NCBI RefSeq assembly: GCF_017573465.1 | Contig: NZ_JAGEPF010000003.1 | Coordinates: 62,001-126,000 of the forward strand | DNA length: 64,000 nt | Reading direction: 5' to 3' | Origin: Actinomadura violacea | GTDB lineage: Bacteria; Actinomycetota; Actinomycetes; Streptosporangiales; Streptosporangiaceae | In this document: positions 8,485 through 17,630 of the stretch, piece after piece | How positions within the stretch are numbered: position 1 is the first letter of the stretch | Layout of the letters: every line of letters starts with the position of its first letter | Translations under genes and position numbers: made by a program | Notes under the pieces: generated by a model | Told to the model about the DNA's origin: nothing | Seen by the model: the letters and a program-made list of their open reading frames with translations, nothing else | Databases searched by the model: none

Positions 8485-9084
8485 TCAGGTCGCGAGGGCA
8501 CGCAGGCCGAGCGTGGTCATCCGAACGTCGGCGCGGCCGTGCAGGTCGGGGCGACCGCTGCGGTGGACGATGCTCAGGCCGCATGCCTGGGCCAGGTCGG
8601 CCGTCTGCTGGTCGGGGATGTCGAACATGTGCCGTCCGGCGGGGATCGGTCCGTGGCGCAGGACCATGACCGCCGTACCGTTCGATGCCAACAACGCTGC
8701 CAGGCGCCGCATCGCCGGCGCGCGTCCGGCAGGGGTGAGGTGCATCCAGACGGCGGTGAGCAGGATCAGCTCGAAGCGGCGGTCTCCCAGAGACACCAGA
8801 TCGGGCAGGTGATCGTCGATCCAGGTGATGTCCTGGTCGGCGTGCAACGCCTGCCCTTGCGCCCGGAGCCCTGCAGCGGGCTCCACGGCCGTGACCTGAT
8901 GGCCGGCTTTGGCGAGTGCGGCGGCGTCACGCCCTGTCCCCGCCCCGATGTCCAGTACCCGGGAGGGGACGGCCGGCACGAGGTGCAATGCGTCGCCATG
9001 GACCTCCGCGAACGTGACGGCCTCATACTGAACAACAAGGTCGGCGGCGGCCTCGTCGTAACCAGCCGTCCCAGGAATTCTCAC
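8485..9084 (-). CDS. SAM-dependent methyltransferase (class I), passenger in the IS-like element
   Basis: A 199-residue class I methyltransferase: motif I is VLDIGAGTGRDAAALAKAG near residues 43-61, then the acidic ribose-binding TAVEPAAGL, and a post-motif LILLTAVWMHLTP. Sequence order and spacing fit small Methyltransf_11/25 proteins whose substrates are diverse. The ATG at 9084 gives a full domain with no missing end, so it looks functional. It is convergent with the transposase remnant, eight bases apart, and both sit within the same pair of inverted repeats. The target (RNA, antibiotic, small molecule) cannot be inferred from sequence. Confidence 0.82.
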   Translation of the reverse strand: MRIPGTAGYDEAAADLVVQYEAVTFAEVHGDALHLVPAVPSRVLDIGAGTGRDAAALAKAGHQVTAVEPAAGLRAQGQALHADQDITWIDDHLPDLVSLGDRRFELILLTAVWMHLTPAGRAPAMRRLAALLASNGTAVMVLRHGPIPAGRHMFDIPDQQTADLAQACGLSIVHRSGRPDLHGRADVRMTTLGLRALAT

Positions 9085-9183
9085 GCCACTCCCCTCACCG
9101 GACCAGACAAGAGGTCCACCGCGACCAGCTCACCAGCCGCCAACACCCGCCATGGCCGAAGACCGCCAGATCGGGCATCCGGT

Positions 9184-9206
9184 CACCATAGCGGTCATTC
9201 TGTTAG
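9184..9206 (-). repeat. Right terminal inverted repeat of the IS5-like element
   Basis: Reads outward-in on the minus strand as CTAACAGAATGACCGC and mirrors the repeat at 8050-8072. It lies 100 bases upstream of the methyltransferase start. Confidence 0.6.
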
Positions 9207-9366
9207 GAGTCTTAGGCAGATCGGATGTCTGAGCCTGTCCGGCGCCGAAACCGGGCGGACCCGCGGTCCCGCCGGCGGGTGGGGGTTGCGCTTGGGAGGT
9301 CCGCCCACACGGTCGACATTGAAGGAAAGTCCTTCGAGCTCACCCCAGAGGAAAGAAGGCTGGCCA

Positions 9367-9564
9367 ATGATCACCACCAAGGCGCGGAGGCCGCGGGGAG
9401 TATGTCATCACTCCACCCGCCGGTTCCCCGCTCGTGGAACGTGCACCAGGTCGCGCATCACCGCACCGAGTGCTCTCGGAGCCTGCGGCAACTGCGGGGC
9501 ACCACTCGTGGTGGACCCGAGTGACCCCAGCGGCAACCGATGGGTCTGCTCGGCGGGCTGCTAG
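9367..9564 (+). CDS. Possible small Cys-rich (zinc-ribbon-like) protein
   Basis: A 65-residue reading frame ending in ACGNCGAPLVVDPSD then SGNRWVCSAGC. Two Cys pairs (CxxC and CxxxC) 20 residues apart resemble a zinc ribbon. The N-terminal half is basic and featureless. AGAAGG lies about ten bases upstream of the ATG, and a good hairpin terminator follows 35 bases after the stop; both support a real transcript. I do not recognise the family, and an overlapping frame (9225-9524) is almost as plausible by length. Treat as tentative. Confidence 0.35.
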   Translation: MITTKARRPRGVCHHSTRRFPARGTCTRSRITAPSALGACGNCGAPLVVDPSDPSGNRWVCSAGC

Positions 9565-9599
9565 GCCCGACATGACCGCCGATTGAGGCGGCGCCGAGG

Positions 9600-9636
9600 C
9601 CAGGGGGGACGATGCTCTCCCCTGGTCTCCTTTTCG
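9600..9636 (+). terminator. Rho-independent-like terminator
   Basis: CCAGGGG (9600-9606) pairs with CCCCTGG (9619-9625), extended by three more pairs to a ~10-bp stem with a 6-base loop, then TCTCCTTTTC. It sits just after the small Cys-rich frame. Confidence 0.55.
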
Positions 9637-9953
9637 CTCTGACAGCCAAATTCGGCAACCCACCCGCGATGCACGCGCCGACCGGTTATCCACAGAACGC
9701 CGTTCCTCTTCCGGCGGCGTCGTCATGGCGACCCGCACCACGACCCCGCGCATCATCGCGAGCACGGCCAGGAGGACGACGTCGTCCCACTGCCTGGACG
9801 GCGCCGAACTGGCCGACGTGCCGCGAGCGCTACCGGGCAGGAAGCCGTCGGCGACCGCCATTCCAGCGCTCTATGCAACATCTTCAACCGCATGCTCGGC
9901 TGCCTGTGCCACTGCCTACAGTTCCGTGTGCGGCAACTTGGCGAGCAGTGGAA
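9637..9953. other. Intergenic stretch without a recognisable gene
   Basis: About 317 bases between the terminator and the 3' end of the leftward histidine kinase. Open frames exist on both strands but show no family resemblance, no credible ribosome site and no strong repeat. Confidence 0.5.
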
Positions 9954-11096
9954 TCAGTGCTTGGGGATGCGTCGCGGAGCCTTTTCTCTTGCTGTTGCGG
10001 AGGCAGGCGCGAACTGCACGGCGATGGACAGGCCGCCTTCGGCGCGTGCGTTGGTGGTGAGGGTGGCGTTGTGGGCTTCGGTGACGGCGTTGACGATGGC
10101 GAGGCCGAGACCGTAGCCGTCGCCCCGGCCGTGACGATCGGGCGCGAGCTTCTGGAAGGGCTGAAAGAGACGCTGGATCTGGTCGCCGGGGATGACCGGG
10201 CCGCTGTTGACGACTCTGAAGAGCGCCTCTGAGCCGGAGGTCTGAGTAGTGATCTCCATCTGCCCGCCCGCGTTGTTGTGGCGGATGGCGTTGTCGATGA
10301 GGTTGGTGACCAGGCTTTCGATCAGTTTCGGGTCCCCGGCCGTCACTGCGGGCGTCAGATGTTCGGCGAGGTCGATGCCTCTTTCCGTTGCCCGGTCGCG
10401 GCGCGAGGCGAGCACTCCCTCGGCGACTTCTGCGAGGTCGACGGGGTCCCAGCGAGTGGCGCCGCGTTCGCTGGTGGCCAGAGCGAGCAATGCCCGGACG
10501 AGCCGTTCCTGGTGTTCGCCGAGAGCGAGGGCCTCCTGGCAGGCCGCACGCAGGGTGTCGGTGTCGGCGTTGGGGTCGGCGAGGGCGACTTCGAGGAGGG
10601 TCCGCAGTCCGGCGAGGGGGGTGCGCAGTTCGTGGGAGGCGTTGGCGACGAAGTGGCGCTGGGCGTCGAAGGAGGCTTGAAGGCGGGCGAACAGGCCGTC
10701 GAGGGTGTGGCCGAGTTCGGTCAGCTCGTCCGCGGGCTCGCCGAGGTCGAGGCGCCGGTGCAGGTCGCCGGCGGAGATGTTCCTGGCGGTGGCGGTGATG
10801 GTGCGCAGCGGGTTCAGGAACCGGCCGGCGACGAACCAGCCGAGCGCCAAGGCGACGGGAGCCAGGACGACCACGGCGACGGCGGATCCCGTCAGGGCTT
10901 GGGCCAGGCTGATCCCGCCCCCGGCTCCCGTGGTCACGCCCGATGAGGGCCGGCCTTCGGGCGTGGCCGCATCGATGCTGACGAGCGGGACGAGCACGAG
11001 GACGAGCACGACGATCCCCGCAGCGTAAACGCCCGCCGCGTAGGCGAGCGCGAGCCGCGCCTGCAGGGACTTTCTGGCGAGCTGCTGGGAGGTCAT
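9954..11096 (-). CDS. Sensor histidine kinase (HAMP, HisKA, HATPase)
   Basis: 380 residues. Two membrane segments (about 14-38 and 70-96) flank a short extracellular loop (SIDAATPEGRPSSG...), followed by a HAMP linker (RFLNPLRTITATARNISAGDL, ELTELGHTLDGLFARL), the dimerisation/phosphorylation helix HFVANASHELRTPLAGL (phospho-His in SHELR), and an ATPase domain with N box NLIDNAIRHN and G box YGLGLAIVNAV. The short sensor loop suggests sensing within or at the membrane. The start ATG overlaps the response regulator stop (ATGA), so the two are coupled. With a divergent BcrA-like ABC transporter next door, a cell-envelope or antibiotic stress role is plausible (inference). Confidence 0.92.
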   Translation of the reverse strand: MTSQQLARKSLQARLALAYAAGVYAAGIVVLVLVLVPLVSIDAATPEGRPSSGVTTGAGGGISLAQALTGSAVAVVVLAPVALALGWFVAGRFLNPLRTITATARNISAGDLHRRLDLGEPADELTELGHTLDGLFARLQASFDAQRHFVANASHELRTPLAGLRTLLEVALADPNADTDTLRAACQEALALGEHQERLVRALLALATSERGATRWDPVDLAEVAEGVLASRRDRATERGIDLAEHLTPAVTAGDPKLIESLVTNLIDNAIRHNNAGGQMEITTQTSGSEALFRVVNSGPVIPGDQIQRLFQPFQKLAPDRHGRGDGYGLGLAIVNAVTEAHNATLTTNARAEGGLSIAVQFAPASATAREKAPRRIPKH

Positions 11097-11755
11097 GGCG
11101 ATCCGATGCGGTAGCCGCCTTCGCGGACGGTCTCGATCACGGGCGGGTCGCCGAGCTTGGCACGCAGCCGGTGCATGGTGTGCTTGACGGCGCTGGTGAA
11201 CGGGTCGGCGGCCTCGTCCCAGACGCGTTCGAGCAGTTCCTCGGCGGACATGACCAGGCCGGGGTCGGCGAGCAGGCATTCGAGCAGGCCGAACTCCTTG
11301 GGGCTCAGTTCAAGGCGCCGGCCGGCCCGGAACGCGGTGCGGCGGGCCGGATCGAGGGTGAGGTCCCCGCTTTCCAGGGTGGGCGGCAAGGGAGGGGTGG
11401 CGCGGCGGGCCAGTGCGCGGACGCGGGCGACGAGTTCGGCGAACGCGAACGGTTTGGGCAGGTAGTCGTCGGCGCCGAGGCTGAGCCCGTCGACGCGGTC
11501 CTCGATCGTGTCGGAGGCGGTGAGCATCAGGACGCGGGTCTCGCAGCGGCCCTGGGCGAGGTGCCGGCAGATGTCGTCGCCGTGGACGCCGGGCAGGTCG
11601 CGGTCGAGGATCACCACGTCGTAGCGGGTGACGGCCAGACGGTCGAGGGCGGCGGTCCCGTCCAGGACGACGTCGACGGCCATGCCCTCGTGCCGCAGCC
11701 CGGTTCCGATGGAGCGGGCGAGGACCTCGAAGTCCTCGACGACGAGGACCCTCAC
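11093..11755 (-). CDS. OmpR-family response regulator
   Basis: 220 residues. Receiver domain: VRVLVVEDFE at the start (acidic pocket), phospho-acceptor Asp in VVILDRDLPG near residue 51, conserved LMLTASD and YLPKPF (Lys). The C-terminal winged helix ends with FTSAVKHTMHRLRAKLGDPPVIETVREGGYRIG, the classical OmpR/PhoB pattern. I chose the GTG at 11755, which places the receiver at the N-terminus; longer in-frame extension upstream has no domain. It precedes the kinase in the operon and is divergent from the ABC gene, with two perfect palindromes in the 151-base spacer. Confidence 0.93.
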   Translation of the reverse strand: MRVLVVEDFEVLARSIGTGLRHEGMAVDVVLDGTAALDRLAVTRYDVVILDRDLPGVHGDDICRHLAQGRCETRVLMLTASDTIEDRVDGLSLGADDYLPKPFAFAELVARVRALARRATPPLPPTLESGDLTLDPARRTAFRAGRRLELSPKEFGLLECLLADPGLVMSAEELLERVWDEAADPFTSAVKHTMHRLRAKLGDPPVIETVREGGYRIGSP

Positions 11756-11823
11756 CGCCGCGCACCGCCGGTCGTCGTGCGCGCTGCGCGGCCGCGCCGG
11801 CCGCCGGGTCGAGGTGCCATGTT

Positions 11824-11844
11824 CCGACGATCTCAGATCGTCGG
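11824..11844. promoter_or_regulatory. Perfect 21-bp palindrome (operator candidate)
   Basis: CCGACGATCT, one central base, then AGATCGTCGG. It lies in the divergent promoter region between the response regulator and the ABC transporter operon. Confidence 0.55.
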
Positions 11845-11853
11845 TCTCAGCCG

Positions 11854-11872
11854 GGTCGCAGCCGCTGCGACC
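11854..11872. promoter_or_regulatory. Perfect 19-bp palindrome (operator candidate)
   Basis: GGTCGCAGC, one central base, then GCTGCGACC. Its centre is 29 bases from the neighbouring palindrome and it ends 34 bases before the ABC ATPase start, a position suited to control of that operon. Confidence 0.55.
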
Positions 11873-11906
11873 GGGCTGGAACCCGGTGCTGCGTAGAACC
11901 GTCGGC

Positions 11907-12860
11907 ATGAGTTCGTTGCGAACAGCAGGCGCCCCGGGGATCGTCGTCGCCGGACTGCGCAAGAGGTATGGGACGGCCCTGGCCCTCGACGGCATGTCCT
12001 TCACCGTCCGGCCGGGTGTGGTGACCGGACTGGTGGGGCCGAACGGCGCCGGGAAGTCCACCACGATGCGGGTGATCCTCGGCCTGGACGCGGTCGATGA
12101 GGGCACCGCGCTCATCGGCGGGAAGCCGTACCGCGGTCTCCGGCATCCGCTGAAGCATGTCGGTTCGCTGCTGGACGCGGCGGCGCTGCACGCCGGCCGC
12201 AGCGGGCGCGACCACCTGCTGTGGCTGGCGCATTCGCAGGGGCTGGACGCGCGGCGGGTGGAGCAGGTGATCGAGCAGGTCGGGCTGACGCCGGCGGCCC
12301 GGCGCAAGGCCGGCGGCTATTCGCTGGGGATGCGGCAGCGGCTCGGAATCGCCGCGGCCCTGCTGGGCGATCCGCCGATCATCATGCTCGACGAGCCGTT
12401 CAACGGCATGGACCCCGACGGCATCGTCTGGATGCGCGGCTTCCTGCGGTCGCTGGCCGCTCAGGGACGCGCCGTGCTGGTCTCCAGCCACCTGATGAGC
12501 GAGGTGCAGGACACGGCCGACCATCTCGTCGTGGTCGGGCGCGGCAAGGCCATCGCCGACGCCGGCGTCGCCGACCTGATCGCGGCCGTCTCCGGGGACC
12601 GGGTGACCGTGCGGACCGCGGCCGGCGCGCACGCGATGAGGGTGCTTGTGCGCGCCGGCGCGACCGTGGCGGCCACCGGACGCGACACCATCACCGTTTC
12701 GGGCTGGCCCGCGGATCGGATCGCGACGCTGCTCAGCCAGAACGCTGTGCCGTTCTCCGAGGTGTCGGCGCACCGCGCCAGCCTTGAGGACGTCTATCTG
12801 GAGCTCACCCGCGAGGCGGTCGAGTTCCGCGCTGCGACGCACACGGAGGTGTCTCGGTGA
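11907..12860 (+). CDS. ABC-2 exporter ATPase (BcrA/CcmA type)
   Basis: 317 residues. Walker A GPNGAGKST near residue 45, Q-loop region SLLDAAALHAGRSGRDHL (typical of BcrA-like bacitracin/lantibiotic exporters), signature YSLGMRQRLGIAAALL, Walker B IIMLDEPFNGMDPDG, H-loop VSSHLMSE. After the NBD come ~90 residues of the usual C-terminal tail ending ASLEDVYLELT. The start ATG gives the standard length. It is coupled to two permeases (stop/start overlaps of four bases), making a three-gene exporter unit. Such units often confer immunity to peptide antibiotics; the substrate is unknown here. Confidence 0.92.
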   Translation: MSSLRTAGAPGIVVAGLRKRYGTALALDGMSFTVRPGVVTGLVGPNGAGKSTTMRVILGLDAVDEGTALIGGKPYRGLRHPLKHVGSLLDAAALHAGRSGRDHLLWLAHSQGLDARRVEQVIEQVGLTPAARRKAGGYSLGMRQRLGIAAALLGDPPIIMLDEPFNGMDPDGIVWMRGFLRSLAAQGRAVLVSSHLMSEVQDTADHLVVVGRGKAIADAGVADLIAAVSGDRVTVRTAAGAHAMRVLVRAGATVAATGRDTITVSGWPADRIATLLSQNAVPFSEVSAHRASLEDVYLELTREAVEFRAATHTEVSR

Positions 12861-14386
12861 TTTCTGTCGTGACCTCTCGCCGAGCCGGCCAACGCGTCGG
12901 ACGGGACGGCTTTCTCGAAGTGCTGCACGCGGAATGGACCAAGTTCCGAACCGTCCGCGGCCGGCTGATCGGCATGGTGGTCGCAGCGATGCTGTTGCTG
13001 CTGTTCGCGGTGCTCACCGGGGTCAGCAGCCATCAGAAGGGGGCGCCGCCCGTTCCGATCGGGCCGGGCAGTGAGCCGGTCACCGACAGCTTCTACTTCG
13101 TGCACCAGCCGGTCTCCGACAACGGCAGCATCACCGTCTCGGTCTCCGCGCTCAAGAGCAGCATCCCCAAGGGCCCCGGGGACCTGCGGCCCGGCCTCGT
13201 GCCGTGGGCGAAGGCCGGGCTCATCATCAAGCAGAGCACTCGCCAGGGTTCGCCCTACGCGGCGATCATGGTCACCGGCGCCCACGGCGTGCGGATGCAG
13301 GACGCCTACGTCAACGACACGGCCGGTCCGCCCGGCCTGGTCTCCGGCGAGTCCCCTCGCCGGCTGCGGCTGGACCGCTCGGGCGACATGATCACTGGCT
13401 ACGCCTCCGCCGACGGCGCGCACTGGACCAAGGTGGGCACCGCGCGGGTGAGCGGGCTCGGACCGACCCCCCAGATCGGGGTGTTCGTCGCGTCTCCGCC
13501 CGCGCTGGACGGCATGGGGACGGCCGGCAGCGTGTCGACGGCCGTCTTTGCGGACCTTCGCGTCCAGGGAGGCCGAGCCGATGGCAGGTGGACCGGTGAC
13601 CAGGTGGGGCCCCGCTCCCCCACCTTCGCCGGCTACCCGGACGGCACGTCGGGTTCGGTCACGGGATCCGACGGCAGGCTCACGGTGACCGGCGCCGGCG
13701 ACATCGCCCCCGCCGTTCGCGAGACCCTGCCGACCGGCGGCACGCTCCGGGAGATCCTCACCGGCACGTTCGCCGCGCTGATCGCAGTGATCGTCGTGGG
13801 GGCGCTGTTCATCACCGCCGAGTACCGGACCAAGATGATCCGCCTCACCCTGGCCGCGAACCCGAGGCGGAGCCGGGTGCTGGTCGCCAAGGCGACCGTG
13901 CTGTGGGCCGTCACGTTCGCCGCCGGGCTGGTGGGGGCGGTCCTCGCGGCTCCGCTCGGTGAGCGGCTCGCCCGGAGCAACGGCGTCCACCTCTTCCCGG
14001 TGTCGTCCTTGACCGAGTTGCGGGTGGTGTGCGGGACCGCGGCGCTGCTCGCGACCGCCGCGGTCCTGGCCCTCTCCGTCGGCGCCATCGTCCGGCACAG
14101 CGCCGGCGCGGTCACCACCGTCCTCGTGGCCATCGTGCTGCCCTACATCCTGACCGCCCTCCCGTTCATGCCCGCGAGCGCGGCGAACTGGCTGGCCCGG
14201 GTGACGCCGGGGGCGGCATTCGCCGTCCAGCAGACGCTCGTGGACTACGACCAGGTCGCAAGCCACTACACGCCTTACAACGGCTATTACCCGCTGGCGC
14301 CGTGGGCCGGGTTCGCCGTCCTGGCCGCCTACGCGGTGGTGTGCCTGGCCGCGGCTGCCGTCCTGCTCGACAGGAGGGACGCATGA
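12857..14386 (+). CDS. ABC-2 permease with large extracytoplasmic insert
   Basis: 509 residues. The N-terminus carries the ABC-2 exporter mark VLHAEWTKFRTVRG, then TM1 (about 40-57). Residues ~60-300 form a soluble insert with the look of a concanavalin-like/DUF1349 beta-sandwich: DSFYFVHQPV, GSITVSVSAL, WAKAGLIIKQS, YAAIMVTGAHGVRMQDAY, SADGAHWTKVG. After it come five or so membrane helices with EYRTKMIRLTLAANPRRSRVLVAK, the usual 'gating' loop after TM2. Ordinary relatives of this permease are about 250 residues, so the insert doubles the protein. The insert should face outside and may bind ligand or glycan (inference). GTG start overlaps the ATPase stop. Confidence 0.85.
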   Translation: MISVVTSRRAGQRVGRDGFLEVLHAEWTKFRTVRGRLIGMVVAAMLLLLFAVLTGVSSHQKGAPPVPIGPGSEPVTDSFYFVHQPVSDNGSITVSVSALKSSIPKGPGDLRPGLVPWAKAGLIIKQSTRQGSPYAAIMVTGAHGVRMQDAYVNDTAGPPGLVSGESPRRLRLDRSGDMITGYASADGAHWTKVGTARVSGLGPTPQIGVFVASPPALDGMGTAGSVSTAVFADLRVQGGRADGRWTGDQVGPRSPTFAGYPDGTSGSVTGSDGRLTVTGAGDIAPAVRETLPTGGTLREILTGTFAALIAVIVVGALFITAEYRTKMIRLTLAANPRRSRVLVAKATVLWAVTFAAGLVGAVLAAPLGERLARSNGVHLFPVSSLTELRVVCGTAALLATAAVLALSVGAIVRHSAGAVTTVLVAIVLPYILTALPFMPASAANWLARVTPGAAFAVQQTLVDYDQVASHYTPYNGYYPLAPWAGFAVLAAYAVVCLAAAAVLLDRRDA

Positions 14387-15141
14387 AACGCGCCTTGCAC
14401 GCGGAATGGACGAAGATGCGGACCGTCGCCGGCCCGCTGTGGCTGCTGCTCGGCACCGTTGCGGCGACGGTGTCTCTGAGCGCCGTCGCGGCGTCGCTGG
14501 CGAACTGCACGGCCACCGGCTGCGGCGGCGACACGGCCAAGCTGGCCCTCGTGGGCGTGTACCTCGGCCAGGCGCCGGTCGCCATCCTGGGGGTGCTGGT
14601 CATCGGCGGGGAGTACGGCTCGGGCATGATCCGCACCACGCTGGCGGCGATGCCGCGGCGGACGACGGTCCTCACGGCCAAGGCCGTCGCGCTCACCGGT
14701 TCCGTGGCCGTCGGCGGGACCGTCGCCGTCCTCGGTGCGGTGCTCGCAGGGCGGCTCGTCCTGCCCGACGCCGGCGACCGGGCCCTGTCCCTGTCCGACG
14801 GGCCGACGCTGCGCGCGGTCTTCGGGACGGTCCTGTACCTGATCCTCATCGGCCTTCTCAGCCTCGGTGTCGCGGCCGCGGTGCGGGACTCCGCGACCGG
14901 CATCGGTGTCGTCCTCGGCCTGCTCTACGTTGTCCCGATCGTCTCCCAGACCATCAGCGACCCGGGCTGGCGGCGCCTGCTGGAGAAGATGGCGCCGATG
15001 ACCTCGGGGCTCGCCGTCCAGGCCACCACCGATCTCGGAAGCCTCCCCATCGGCCCTTGGGCCGGGCTCGGTGTGACCGCCGGGTGGGCCATCGCGACGC
15101 TGCTGGTCGGCGGCCTGCTGCTCCGCACGCGCGATGCGTAG
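14383..15141 (+). CDS. ABC-2 permease (second subunit)
   Basis: 252 residues, six predicted membrane helices. Begins MKRALHAEWTKMRTVAGPLW, the same N-terminal mark as the preceding permease, and carries EYGSGMIRTTLAAMPRRTTVLTAK after TM2. It lacks the large insert, so the transporter is an asymmetric pair plus one ATPase. The start lies in the ATGA overlap with the previous gene and has AGGAGGG a few bases upstream. It ends the operon; the next gene is convergent, 45 bases away. Confidence 0.9.
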   Translation: MKRALHAEWTKMRTVAGPLWLLLGTVAATVSLSAVAASLANCTATGCGGDTAKLALVGVYLGQAPVAILGVLVIGGEYGSGMIRTTLAAMPRRTTVLTAKAVALTGSVAVGGTVAVLGAVLAGRLVLPDAGDRALSLSDGPTLRAVFGTVLYLILIGLLSLGVAAAVRDSATGIGVVLGLLYVVPIVSQTISDPGWRRLLEKMAPMTSGLAVQATTDLGSLPIGPWAGLGVTAGWAIATLLVGGLLLRTRDA

Positions 15142-15186
15142 CGGCCCTTGAGGGACGTCCCCGCAGCAAGCCGTCGTCGGGCCGCG

Positions 15187-17630
15187 CTACTCTCGCGTGC
15201 CCATGGCGTCGATGGCTCGTCCCTGCATGGTGCGCCAGGTCGCGAGGATCGCTGCCGCTGTCGCGACGACCGTGCACACTGCTGCGGTCTGCCAGATGTC
15301 CGCCCAGGGGACGGTCAAGCGAGGGGCGGTGACGATGCGTTCGAGGGACAGCCTCTGCGTGGCGATGACGGCGGCTCCGGCGCCGAGGGCCGGCAACACG
15401 CCGGCGACGGCCGCCAGTAATGCTTCCGCGCCCACCATGCGCAGGGTCTGGGCGCGGGTGCCTCCGGCGAGGTTGAGGGCGGCGAGCTCGCGGCGGCGGC
15501 CGGCCGCCGCCATGATCAGCGTGTTGGCGACCGCGATCAGCGAGTAGCCGACCGAGATGCCCAGGATGACGGTGGCGGCCGTGGTCGTCTTGGCTGCGGA
15601 CGCGTCCTTCAAGCGGGCGAAGTACGCGTCCGCCGTGACGGCCTTGACCGGTTGGTGCGCGAGTGCGGCGGCCAGCTGACGCCGGACGTCGGCGCGGTCG
15701 GTGCCGGGCTGCAGTGTCACCCAGGCGCGGGCGGCGCCCGTACGGGCGGGGGTTTGGGCGGCGGACAGGAAGGTGGCGTCTCCGTCGAGGCCGGTCTGGA
15801 TGATGGCGCGGATCGTCGTTTCGCGGCGGGTGCCGTCCGGCAACCAGGTCCAGACCCGCTGGCCGAGGGCGAGGTCGTCGCCCTTGGCGGTCCTCTGGTC
15901 GATGACGAGGAAGTCGTCGTCCAGGTTCTTCAGTGAGCCCTCGACCACCTGGGGGGTGAGGACCCTGCCCAGAGCGTCGGACGGGACGGCCTGGCCGGTG
16001 AGGGTGTCGACGACCTCGCCCTTCAAGGTGCCCACGTAGATGCGGAGGGGCGTCACCGTCGTCACCGTGGTGCCGGGCACGGAACGCAGGGCCTGGACGG
16101 CCTGGTCGTTGAGGGCCGCGCCCTCTTGGGGCGTGACGACGAAGTCGGCGCGGGTCTGCTGGCGCGCCTGGTCGACCCTGGCCCGGTCGCCTGCGAGCTG
16201 GACGCACAGCATGGTGGCCACCAAGCCCACGGCGACGACGACGGGAACGACCGTGGAAACGGTGCGGCGCCGGGCGTTGAGCATGTTCTGGCGTACGAGG
16301 AGGGCAGTGGCTCCGAGGCGGGTGAGCGGCCATGTCAGCAGGTGGACGACCGGCCGGATGACGATCGGCGACAGGAGGGCGAACGCGCCCGTGTACAGCA
16401 GGGGGACCATGCCGTACTTGCGCGGGTTGACCGCGATCTCCGGGGTGCCGCGGAGCACGTAGCCGGTGATGAGCGCACCGGCCAGCATGCCGAGTCCGAG
16501 CAGCCAGCGCAGCGGGGAGAGGGCGCGGCGGTTCGCGGCGGCGTCGCGCAGTGCCTCGACGGGACGCACCCGGGAGGCGCGCCGGGCGGCGGTCGCCGCG
16601 CCGGCCAGGGCGGAGACGACACCGAGGACGAACGCGATGGCGAGGGCGAACGGATCGACGCCGATCTCGAACCAGCGCGGGGCGACGCCGTGGTCGATCA
16701 TCCAGGTGTTGAGGGCGCCGGAGGCGATGGTGCCCAGGACGCAGCCCGCGGTGGCCGCCCCGGCGCCCACCAGGGCGGACTCGGCCAGCACCATGCGGCG
16801 CACCTGCCGCGGGGTGGCGCCCACCAGGCGGAGCAGGGCCAGTTCCCGCAAGCGCTGGTCCACGACGAAGGCGAAGGTGGCGATGACGATGAAGATCGCG
16901 ACCGATGTGGCGATGGCCATCGTGGTACCCGCCATGGAGCTGGCGCTCATCAGCGCGTTGGCGCCGCCCGACGGGTCGGGGTCGGCGTTGACCCGGTCGT
17001 TCCCGCTGAGGACGAGCATGCCGGGGCCGGCGGCGTCCTTGATGCTCGTGACCTCGGCGCTCCCGCCGACCACCAGGGCGTTGACGGGCGGGGAGATCCG
17101 GGCCGCCTCGGTGTCGGTGAAGAACACCGCGTCCTCGAACCAGACCTGCTCAGTGACGCCGGCGACGGTGTAGGCGCGGACACCGGCCGGGGTGCGGATC
17201 TCGACGGTGCGGCCGACCTGCGAGCGGGAGCCACCGCCGATGACGACCTGGTCGTGTGCCTCCGGAGCATGCCCGGCGACCAGGCGGTAGGGCGTGAACC
17301 GGGCGACGGACCAGCCATGGCCCACGCCCACCGGGCCGCCGTCCGCCACCACCTCGAAGGTGCGGTCGGCGGTGGTCGTTGCCTCGCCGGCGATGCGCGC
17401 GACCGTGCGGGCCGGGATGGACGCGGGCAGGTGCGCGGGATCGCCGCGCGGATCGGCGGGAACCACCACGATGCCGGCCTTGGTGAAGCGCTGCGGCCCG
17501 GAGTGCGGTCTGCCCTGGGTGGCGAAGAGGGTGAGGGCCATCATCGCGGTCATGGCGGTGCCCAGGGCCAGCGCGATGAAAGCGCCCACGAAACTGACCC
17601 ACCGGGTACGGACGGTGGCGATGGCGATGC

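Larger units (their letters stand above)
8050..9206. mobile_element. IS5-like element remnant carrying a methyltransferase passenger gene
   Basis: Terminal inverted repeats: the 23 bases at 8050-8072 (starting CTAACAGAATGA) match the reverse complement of 9184-9206 at about 20 positions. Between them lie a partial IS5-type transposase (plus strand) and a complete SAM methyltransferase (minus strand). I see no convincing target-site duplication. The transposase N-terminal half is missing, so the element is immobile alone or mobilised in trans. Element boundaries rest on the inverted repeats only. Confidence 0.6.
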
